DNA of 64,000 nucleotides, taken from an uncultured Ruminococcus sp. (GTDB taxonomy: Bacteria > Bacillota > Clostridia > Oscillospirales > Acutalibacteraceae). The notes under the pieces were generated by a model. That model was given only the letters and a program-made list of their open reading frames with translations, did not search any database and had not been told where the DNA came from. Numbering within the stretch: position 1 is the first letter of the stretch; each line of letters begins with the position of its first letter. Location of the stretch: assembly GCA_900539465.1 (NCBI GenBank), contig UQCF01000002.1, positions 124,001-188,000 on the forward strand, written 5' to 3'. The translations under genes were made by a program, and so were the position numbers. Positions 57,184 to 64,000 of the stretch are shown in pieces.

Positions 57184-59229
57184 GTGAACCATAAAAGGTG
57201 GCAGATAATGCCGATAGATCAAGAGCTCATTTTGCAATGCGCTCAGGAACTTAATATTGACCCGCATGCCGTGCTGCTTGCTTATACGCGCGGAATTGAC
57301 GACATATGCGATATGGCAGAGTTTTTCGGCATAGAAGCGGCAGAAGAGGTTGACCCGTTTTTATTCCCCGACATGGCAAAGGCGGCAGAACGCGTCAGAA
57401 AAGCGGTTGACGGCTTTGAAAGCATTGCGGTTTACGGCGATTATGATGTGGACGGCGTTACCGCGACGGCGTTGCTTTATCTTTATTTAAGCTCGCTCGG
57501 CGCAAACGTTTCTTACTATATACCCGACCGCCACACAGAGGGATACGGCTTAAGCTGCTCTGCGGCAGATAAGCTTAAAGAACGCGGAGTAAATCTCATA
57601 GTCACCGTAGATAACGGCATAAGTGCACTGGAAGAGGCGAAGTACATAAAAAAACTCGGTATGGATCTTGTTATAACCGACCACCATTTGCCCGGTGAGG
57701 AGTTGCCGGAGGCAGAGGCTGTCGTAGATCCGCACAGAGAGGATTGCCCGCTTGAATTTAAAGACTATGTCGGCGCAGGGGTCGCTTATAAGCTCATGTG
57801 CGCCGTTGAGGGCGAGATAAACGAAAAAACAGAGAGTTATATGGACCTTGTCGCTCTCGGCACGGTTGCAGACGTTATGCCGCTGCTTTGTGAAAACAGA
57901 AATTTTGTTAAAAGAGGGCTTGACGTTATCGCCTCATCACCACGCATAGGAATAAAAGCACTCAGAAAGGCCGCCGGTACGGATGAAAAAGTTCCGTCAT
58001 CTTCGGAGCTTGCGTTTGCGCTTTCGCCGCGCATAAATGCCGCCGGCAGAATGGGCAGTGCCGAGCGCGGACTTAAGCTTTTGATAAGCACCGATCCGAG
58101 CGACGCTCAGGGCTATGCCGAAGAAATAAGCGAAGAAAATGCTTTGAGGCAAAAGACAGAGCAGGAGATAACCGCTCTCGCAATTGAGCAGATAGAATCT
58201 GCTCCCGGCAGAGTGTTCGACCCCGTGCTCGTCGTTGACGGAGAGGGCTGGAACGACGGAGTTATCGGCATTGTCGCTTCGCGTCTTACAGAGAGATACG
58301 GCAGACCGTCCGTTGTTATAACAAAGCTTCAAAACGAGGCAAAGGGCTCCGGCAGAAGCGTAGAGGGTTTTTCTCTTTATGACGCGCTTGACGCTGTCAA
58401 AGACAAGCTCACTCACTTCGGCGGTCATAAGCTCGCCGCAGGTCTCGGAATTGACCCCGGCAGAATAGATGAGTTCAGAAAAGCGATTAACGCCTATGCT
58501 CAAAATTTTGATATGCCTTTCTCTGTGCAGAGAATAGATTATAAATTAAAGCTCCACTCAATAAATGAGGAGCTTCTCGCAGTTGCCGAAACTATGGAGC
58601 CGTGCGGCGCGGGCAATCCGCAGCCTGTGTTCGGAATTTATAACATGACAATAGACAATATTGTTCCCATAGGTTCCGGTAAGCACATAAAGCTTGAACT
58701 GTCAAGAAACGGCAGCAAAATTTATGCGCTGAAATTCTCGTGTACCGCGGCAGAGTTCCCTTATGAAAAGGGCGATGTTGTGGATTTGGCTGTCGCAGTT
58801 AAAAGAAACGAATATCTCGGCAGAGTGAGCGTTAGCATAATAATCAAAAATATTCGTATGCACGGCATAGACGAAGAGTCTGTTTTAAAAGATATGCGCC
58901 TTTATGAAAAATTCGAGCGCGGCTCAGACATCACAGCCGAAGAGGCTTCATACATGATGCCGGACAGAAAGCTTAACGCCGATGTCTATCGCTTTATTCG
59001 CTCGCGCGCTCCGTGGCGTTTCGGCACGGAAATTTTGTGCCATAGAATCAAAGAGAGCAGATATGCGCCGGTTTGCTGCTGCATAGAGGCAATGAAAGAA
59101 TCGGGGCTTATAATTGCCGAGAAAGAAGCACTTAAAATAAACGAAAATTCGGGCAAGGTCAGTCTCGAAGATACTCCCGTTATCAAACGGTTAAAAACAT
59201 TTGCAGAGGGGAATAAAAATGAGCATTAA
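57184..59229 (+). CDS. recJ: Single-stranded-DNA-specific exonuclease RecJ
   Basis: 5'-3' ssDNA exonuclease in recombination and repair. The 681-aa protein has DHH motifs: AVYGDYDVDGVTATALLYLY, VTVDNGIS, VITDHHLPGEELPEAEAVV DPH-type motif III, VALGTVADVMPL, then the DHHA1 domain with FGGHKLAAGLGI and an OB domain (GSGKHIKLELS). About 120 additional C-terminal residues form an extra helical domain. GTG 57184 follows AGAGGTG; ATG 57145 would place the site inside the ORF. It overlaps relA by 11 bases, an order common in Clostridia. Confidence 0.95.
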   Translation: MNHKRWQIMPIDQELILQCAQELNIDPHAVLLAYTRGIDDICDMAEFFGIEAAEEVDPFLFPDMAKAAERVRKAVDGFESIAVYGDYDVDGVTATALLYLYLSSLGANVSYYIPDRHTEGYGLSCSAADKLKERGVNLIVTVDNGISALEEAKYIKKLGMDLVITDHHLPGEELPEAEAVVDPHREDCPLEFKDYVGAGVAYKLMCAVEGEINEKTESYMDLVALGTVADVMPLLCENRNFVKRGLDVIASSPRIGIKALRKAAGTDEKVPSSSELAFALSPRINAAGRMGSAERGLKLLISTDPSDAQGYAEEISEENALRQKTEQEITALAIEQIESAPGRVFDPVLVVDGEGWNDGVIGIVASRLTERYGRPSVVITKLQNEAKGSGRSVEGFSLYDALDAVKDKLTHFGGHKLAAGLGIDPGRIDEFRKAINAYAQNFDMPFSVQRIDYKLKLHSINEELLAVAETMEPCGAGNPQPVFGIYNMTIDNIVPIGSGKHIKLELSRNGSKIYALKFSCTAAEFPYEKGDVVDLAVAVKRNEYLGRVSVSIIIKNIRMHGIDEESVLKDMRLYEKFERGSDITAEEASYMMPDRKLNADVYRFIRSRAPWRFGTEILCHRIKESRYAPVCCCIEAMKESGLIIAEKEALKINENSGKVSLEDTPVIKRLKTFAEGNKNEH

Positions 59230-61432
59230 ATTAGACCCCGCTTCGGCGGCGGATAAAGAATATATAAAGCTTCGCCAAACACTTGAAAAGTCTATGGATA
59301 AGAGCGAGCTCGAAGAAATAGACAAGGCTTTCGACTGGGCGAGGGAAGAACATGACGGGCAGTTCCGCTTTTCGGGTCAGCCCTATATAATTCACCCCAT
59401 AGCCGTGGCGCAGATACTTGCGGATTACGGCATGGATAAAGATTCGATAATATCCGCACTTTTGCACGATATTGTTGAGGATACCGACGCCACAATCGAA
59501 GACGTTAAAGAGCGTTTCGGCGACGAAATCGCCTCGATAGTAGACGGCCTTACAAAAATGGGCAAGGTGCCGCTGAGCACCAAAGAGGAGCAGCAGGCAG
59601 AGAATGTAAGAAAAATGCTTCTTGCCATGTCGCAGGATATAAGAGTTATCATCATTAAGCTTGCTGACAGAATACACAACCTCAGAACTCTCAGCTTTAT
59701 GCGTCCGCAAAAAAGGCGCGAAAAAGCGCAGGAAACTCTCGAAATCTATGCGCCCATAGCTCACCGCTTAGGTATCAGAGCGATGAAAGAAGAACTCGAA
59801 GACCTTGCCATAAGCTACCTTGACCCGATAGCTTATAACGAGATTGAGGCTTCGCTCGCAAAGCAGCAAAAGGCGAGGAGCGAATATCTTGAGCAGATAA
59901 AGAGGCAGATTGCCGAGCGAGTTAAAAAGATTGTGCCCGATTGCCACATTGAGGGCAGAATAAAAAGCGTTCACGGCATATACCGCAAAATGTATATGCA
60001 AAACAAAAGCTTTGACGAAATATACGACGTCTATGCCGTCAGAATAATTGTTGATAAGGTCATAGACTGCTATAACTGCCTTGGTATTATTCACGATATG
60101 TTTACCCCGATTCCGGGCAGATTTAAAGATTATATTTCCACCCCAAAACCCAATATGTATCAGTCGCTTCACACCACGGTAATAGGCAGAGAGGGCATAC
60201 CTTTTGAAGTTCAGATAAGAACGTGGGAGATGCACCGCACCGCAGAATTCGGTATCGCGGCACACTGGAAGTATAAGCTCGGAATATCGGGTAAGCAAAA
60301 GCTTGACGAGCGTCTGACATGGATAAGACAGCTGCTTGAGGAGCAGAACGAGACAGAAAACCCCGAGGATATAGTCAGAACAATAAAAACCGATTTTGTG
60401 CCCGAAGAAGTGTTTGTGTTCACTCCCAAGGGCGATGTCGTAAGCCTGCCTGTCGGCGCAACAGTTATCGACTTTGCTTACGGTATACATTCCGCCGTAG
60501 GCCACAAAATGATGGGCGCAAAGGTAGACGGCAGAATTGTTCCTCTTGATTATCAGGTTAAAACAGGCGAAATCGTTGAAATTCTGACTTCTTCTCAGCC
60601 GGGCAAAGGACCGAGCAGAGACTGGCTCAACATTGCGCACACAAGCTCCGCAAGGGCAAAAATACGAGCATGGTTCAAAAAAGAAAAACGCGATGAAAAC
60701 ATTGTTGAGGGTAAACTCGCGGTTGAACGCGAATTCCGCCGCAACGGAATACGTCTTGACGAGGCTCAAAGAGAGGCGTTTGTACTCCAGACGGCGCAGA
60801 AACAGCGCGTGAACACAACCGATGATTTTTATGCCGCTATCGGCTACGGCGGTATATCCCTCACCAAAATGATGCCTCACATTAAAGAGGATTATAATAA
60901 GCTTATAAAAGCACAGCAGCAAGACGGCGAAGAACCGATAATCAAAACAGTGCCGATAAAGCCCAAAAAGACGAGGAGCGACGGCGTTGTTATTGAGGGA
61001 ATAGAAAACTGCCTTGTCAAGTTCTCAAAGTGCTGCAACCCATTGCCGGGCGACGACATAATCGGCTTTATAACAAGGGGGCACGGCGTTTCTATTCATA
61101 AAAGAGACTGCACAAACGTACCCAAACGCATAGAGCTTTCGCAAGAGCCGGAGAGATGGATCAAAGCTTATTGGGACAGCGACGTAAAAGAAGATTTCAA
61201 AGCGAATATAGCCGTAACGGGTATGGACAGAACGGGACTGTTGATGGATATAACCGCTCAGTTCGCGGCAATGCACGTTGATATTCATTCCGTCAATACC
61301 AAGACAAATAAAGACGGCAGAGCCGTTATGAATTTTGTCATAACCGTCAACGGAACGGAGCATCTTAAAAATGTTATGGCAAAACTTTCAAAAGTCAACG
61401 GAGTGCTTGACGTTGAGCGCTCAAACGTATAA
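59219..61432 (+). CDS. relA: Bifunctional (p)ppGpp synthetase/hydrolase (Rel)
   Basis: Stringent-response enzyme. The 737-aa protein has the HD hydrolase (FSGQPYIIHPIAVAQIL, ALLHDIVEDT), synthetase (YDVYAVRIIVD, GRFKDYISTPKPNMYQSLHT), TGS (EEVFVFTPKGDVVSLPVGAT), the conserved Cys zinc-finger region (KFSKCCNPLPGDDIIGF ... HKRDC) and C-terminal ACT domain (AVTGMDRTGLLMDITAQF). All catalytic histidines and HD are present, so both activities are expected. ATG 59219 has GAGGGG seven bases upstream and overlaps recJ. Confidence 0.97.
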   Translation: MSIKLDPASAADKEYIKLRQTLEKSMDKSELEEIDKAFDWAREEHDGQFRFSGQPYIIHPIAVAQILADYGMDKDSIISALLHDIVEDTDATIEDVKERFGDEIASIVDGLTKMGKVPLSTKEEQQAENVRKMLLAMSQDIRVIIIKLADRIHNLRTLSFMRPQKRREKAQETLEIYAPIAHRLGIRAMKEELEDLAISYLDPIAYNEIEASLAKQQKARSEYLEQIKRQIAERVKKIVPDCHIEGRIKSVHGIYRKMYMQNKSFDEIYDVYAVRIIVDKVIDCYNCLGIIHDMFTPIPGRFKDYISTPKPNMYQSLHTTVIGREGIPFEVQIRTWEMHRTAEFGIAAHWKYKLGISGKQKLDERLTWIRQLLEEQNETENPEDIVRTIKTDFVPEEVFVFTPKGDVVSLPVGATVIDFAYGIHSAVGHKMMGAKVDGRIVPLDYQVKTGEIVEILTSSQPGKGPSRDWLNIAHTSSARAKIRAWFKKEKRDENIVEGKLAVEREFRRNGIRLDEAQREAFVLQTAQKQRVNTTDDFYAAIGYGGISLTKMMPHIKEDYNKLIKAQQQDGEEPIIKTVPIKPKKTRSDGVVIEGIENCLVKFSKCCNPLPGDDIIGFITRGHGVSIHKRDCTNVPKRIELSQEPERWIKAYWDSDVKEDFKANIAVTGMDRTGLLMDITAQFAAMHVDIHSVNTKTNKDGRAVMNFVITVNGTEHLKNVMAKLSKVNGVLDVERSNV

Positions 61433-61447
61433 AGGAGATTTAAAGTT

Positions 61448-61906
61448 ATGAAAGCAGTTGTTCAAAGAGTAACGGCGTCCTCTGTGAGCGTGGACGGCGA
61501 AATTGCAGGAAAGATAGACAAAGGGCTCAATGTTCTTCTCGGTGTGGAAGAGGACGACACCGAAAAAGACGCCGAGGTGCTCGCCGCCAAAATAGCCAAA
61601 ATGAGAATTTTTGAAGACGAAAACGAAAAAATGAATCTTTCGGTTTTGGACGTTGACGGCTCGGTGCTTGTAATTTCTCAATTCACTCTTTGCGCAGATA
61701 TAAAAAAGGGCAACAGACCGTCCTTTATCCTTGCCGCAAAGCCCGATAAAGCAACGGCTTTATATGAATATTTTTCTTCTCAGCTTAAAGAGAACGGCGT
61801 AAAAAAGGTTGAAAACGGAGTTTTCGGCGCGGACATGGCGGTCGAAATTTCAAACGACGGCCCCGTTACCATTATTATGGACACGGCTATTTGGAGAAAG
61901 GGCTGA
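61448..61906 (+). CDS. dtd: D-aminoacyl-tRNA deacylase
   Basis: Removes D-amino acids from mischarged tRNA. The 152-aa protein has the standard motifs: KAVVQRVTASSVSVDGE, the SQFTL active-site motif, KGNRPSF and the Gly-cisPro motif in NDGPVTI. SD AAAGGAG before ATG 61448. It follows relA by 15 bases, the usual Firmicutes order. Confidence 0.97.
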   Translation: MKAVVQRVTASSVSVDGEIAGKIDKGLNVLLGVEEDDTEKDAEVLAAKIAKMRIFEDENEKMNLSVLDVDGSVLVISQFTLCADIKKGNRPSFILAAKPDKATALYEYFSSQLKENGVKKVENGVFGADMAVEISNDGPVTIIMDTAIWRKG

Positions 61907-61910
61907 TTTT

Positions 61911-62534
61911 ATGAACATTCAAACCGTTAAAGTCGGCATAATAAGCACAAACTGCTACATTCTGACGGACGAAAAAACAAATGAAGCTATTGTTATAGAC
62001 CCCGGCTCAAAATGCGGACAAATCATAGATGCTGTCAAAGATAAAAATGTAAAGTATATACTTTTAACTCACGGTCACTACGACCATATACTCGGCGCGG
62101 CACAGCTCAAGCGTTTAACGGGTGCCGCTCTTGCCATAGGCGCAGAGGACGAAGAGTGTCTTCGCGACGATATTCTCAGCAGGGCGGGGCTTCATTTTAA
62201 AGAGCCGCAGGAGAATACCTGTGCCGACATAATTTTGCATGACGGCGACACGCTTCCGTTTGAGGGTCAGACCATAAAAGTTATTCACACACCCGGTCAT
62301 ACACCGGGCGGAGTGTGCTATTTGTTTGACGAAGAAAACGCTCTGTTCAGCGGAGATACACTTTTTAATCTTGCAATAGGACGTACCGATTTTCAGGGCG
62401 GCAGTGATGCGGATATGGCTCGCTCGCTCAAAAAAATAGCCGCGCTTTCAAAAAATTACGATGTTTTTCCGGGTCACGGCCCGTCAAGCACTCTTGATTA
62501 TGAAAAAAAGCATAATCCTTATTTTGTATATTGA
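61911..62534 (+). CDS. MBL-fold metallo-hydrolase (glyoxalase II-like)
   Basis: A 207-aa cytosolic hydrolase with two-metal beta-lactamase-fold motifs: LLTHGHYDHILGA (HxHxDH), VIHTPGHTPGGVC, FSGDTLFNLAIGRTDFQGG and FPGHGPSST. The family is called YqgX/GloB-like; many act on thioesters but the substrate is unknown. ATG 61911 starts four bases after the dtd stop; longer readings from 61809 lie inside dtd. Confidence 0.92.
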   Translation: MNIQTVKVGIISTNCYILTDEKTNEAIVIDPGSKCGQIIDAVKDKNVKYILLTHGHYDHILGAAQLKRLTGAALAIGAEDEECLRDDILSRAGLHFKEPQENTCADIILHDGDTLPFEGQTIKVIHTPGHTPGGVCYLFDEENALFSGDTLFNLAIGRTDFQGGSDADMARSLKKIAALSKNYDVFPGHGPSSTLDYEKKHNPYFVY

Positions 62535-62578
62535 TAAACAGTTAAGAAAGGCTTCGGCAAGAGCCGATAGGTTTTAAT

Positions 62579-64000
62579 ATGATACTCAGAGTTTTGGGGC
62601 ACGGTTTTCATTATGAGGGTGAAAATCTTTGCAGGGTGTTCTTTCCGCATGAAAAAATAACCGTAACAAAAAACGGTGAGGGCGAGGATTCTCTTACCGT
62701 CATAACATTTATGAGTGAAGAAAACGGCAAAGCGAATATAGAGGTTTCCGTTGTTTCGGACGGCGAAAAATCCGAGCGCAAATGCACTGCCGTGAGAAAA
62801 CACGAAAGTGACGAAGAATGGCGCGCACTTTGCGAAAAAAAGATGATGACAGAGCTGTTTTATCTTTTATCCGAATATACGGGCTACACGCCTAAGTGGG
62901 GCATACTCACGGGCGTCCGCCCCTCAAAGCTTATGACAAGCCTTATAAACACCATGGGCGGCGACAGAGCAAAAGAATATTTTGAAAAAGATTTGCTCGT
63001 TCAAAAGGATAAAACCGAGCTTGCCTTTTCGGTCTCAAAGGCAGAAGAAAAAATAATTTCTCTCTCTGCTCCCGAATCGTTCAGTCTTTATGTTTCTATT
63101 CCGTTTTGCCCCACAAGGTGCAGCTATTGCTCGTTTGTTTCACATTCTATAGAGCACGCAGGCAAGCTCATACCGGAGTATGTCGAAAATCTTTGCACCG
63201 AGCTTGAATACACCGCGCAAAAAGCAAAAAAACTGAATTTAAGACTTGAGTCGATATATTGGGGCGGCGGCACACCCACAACCCTTTCTGCAGAGCAGAT
63301 AGAAAAAATCTGTGCTGTAATAGAGAAAAATTTTGACCTGTCCCATTTAAGAGAATATACCGTTGAGGCGGGACGTCCCGACACCGTAACCGCCGAAAAG
63401 CTTGCGGTGTTAAAGGCGGCGGGCATAACGCGCCTTAGCATAAATCCGCAGACTTTTAATGACAGCGTGCTCGAAAACATCGGTCGCAGACACACTTCAA
63501 AGCAAACGCTGGACGCATTCAAAGCCGCAAGGGACGCAGGCTTTGACAATATCAATACAGACCTTATAGCAGGCCTTACGTCAGACACGTTTGACAGCTT
63601 TTGTCATACACTGGATACGGTGCTTTCGCTCTCTCCCGAGAATATAACTCTTCACACGCTCGCGCTCAAACGCTCCTCGCGCCTTGTTACAGGCAAAATG
63701 GATATTGAAAGCGGTGCGCTTGCCGACAAAATGCTTCGTCAGGCAAACTCTCGGTTTATTGAAAATGAATATGAGCCATACTATATGTATCGCCAAAGCC
63801 GCTCTCTCGGCAACCTTGAGAATGTCGGATGGTGCAAAGAGGGGTACGAGTGCCTTTATAATGTATTTATGATGGAGGAGTGCCACACCGTCCTTGCCAC
63901 CGGTGCGGGTGCGGTTACAAAGCTTAAAGAATACGGATTTAACAATATTCAAAGAATATTTAATTTTAAATACCCGTATGAATACAATACACGCTTCGGC
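62579..64000 (+). CDS. hemZ: HemZ-type radical SAM coproporphyrinogen dehydrogenase-like protein, 3' end outside the window
   Basis: 474 codons are open to the right edge. The N-terminal domain (about 1-155) ends GYTPKWGILTGVRPSKLM, a HemZ-specific motif. The radical SAM domain has the cluster motif CPTRCSYCSF, YWGGGTPTTLS, EYTVEAGRPDTVT and GRRHTSKQTLDA. HemZ proteins resemble oxygen-independent coproporphyrinogen III oxidase, but many members of the superfamily do other reactions, and no other haem gene is in view. ATG 62579 follows a small CGGC-aaga-GCCG hairpin; the ribosome-binding site is weak (GATAGG). Gene order dtd-MBL-hemZ after relA is common in Clostridia. Confidence 0.92.
   Translation, partial: MILRVLGHGFHYEGENLCRVFFPHEKITVTKNGEGEDSLTVITFMSEENGKANIEVSVVSDGEKSERKCTAVRKHESDEEWRALCEKKMMTELFYLLSEYTGYTPKWGILTGVRPSKLMTSLINTMGGDRAKEYFEKDLLVQKDKTELAFSVSKAEEKIISLSAPESFSLYVSIPFCPTRCSYCSFVSHSIEHAGKLIPEYVENLCTELEYTAQKAKKLNLRLESIYWGGGTPTTLSAEQIEKICAVIEKNFDLSHLREYTVEAGRPDTVTAEKLAVLKAAGITRLSINPQTFNDSVLENIGRRHTSKQTLDAFKAARDAGFDNINTDLIAGLTSDTFDSFCHTLDTVLSLSPENITLHTLALKRSSRLVTGKMDIESGALADKMLRQANSRFIENEYEPYYMYRQSRSLGNLENVGWCKEGYECLYNVFMMEECHTVLATGAGAVTKLKEYGFNNIQRIFNFKYPYEYNTRFG

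Noticed and set aside
59768..60922. Minus-strand open frame of 384 codons opposite relA
   Set aside because: It lies entirely antisense to a well-supported relA and shows no recognisable domain.
1..64000. tRNA, rRNA, IS elements, prophage or integrase genes
   Set aside because: None was recognised on either strand; absence is by inspection only.

Overview
The window reads as chromosomal DNA of an anaerobic, spore-forming Gram-positive bacterium of the class Clostridia, most likely Oscillospirales/Ruminococcaceae and probably a gut organism. The evidence is a PolC-type replicase, a SpoVAF/GerA-type protein and a SleC-like cortex-lytic protein, a cysteine T-box, a probable preQ1 riboswitch in front of queT, type I dockerins on secreted proteins, strong GGAGG ribosome-binding sites with many TTG/GTG starts, and sigma-A promoters. 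No tRNA, rRNA, CRISPR array, prophage or IS element was recognised.

Layout. 1-6.1 kb: a YhcH-family gene cut by the left edge; a small accessory cassette (XRE regulator divergent from a two-TM protein and a zinc-ribbon/leucine-rich-repeat protein); a rhamnose module (GPH-type symporter and rhaA, minus strand); and an orphan BMP-family binding lipoprotein. 6.2-19.2 kb: a strong promoter and about 300 nt of hairpin-rich leader precede four secreted proteins that mix cohesin-like domains, FIVAR helical repeats and dockerins. A GH89-like protein whose two catalytic glutamates both appear as aspartate follows. 19.2-22.8 kb (minus): SpoVAF-like protein and a SleC-type cortex hydrolase split over two overlapping genes. 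22.8-27.7 kb (minus): a short exopolysaccharide operon (GT2, Wzy-like, GT4, Wzz-tyrosine kinase).

27.8-39.8 kb: the conserved pyrH-frr-uppS-dxr-rseP-ispG-polC block, without cdsA, then a divergent HisI-like protein, an M20 peptidase and a small exported protein. PolC lacks the inserted proofreading exonuclease domain but keeps a complete set of PHP metal ligands; this is the most striking single observation. 39.8-42.7 kb: iscS-iscU-mnmA sulfur relay. 42.7-44.7 kb: secreted BspA-type LRR protein. 44.7-50.2 kb (minus): SPFH/NfeD pair, T-box-controlled cysE-cysS, a MIF homologue and a DUF1015 protein. 50.3-54.5 kb: XRE regulators, pncB and D-lactate dehydrogenase. 54.6-64 kb (plus): riboswitch-queT-glycosyltransferase, YaiI/YqxD protein, a ribbon-helix-helix protein, then recJ-relA-dtd-MBL hydrolase-hemZ, the last running off the right edge.

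The core genes are ordinary housekeeping. The accessory interest lies in the 6.4-19.2 kb surface-protein cluster, the SleC/terminator junction near 22.77 kb, and the exonuclease-less PolC. Family calls come from motifs and remembered family sequences, with no database search.
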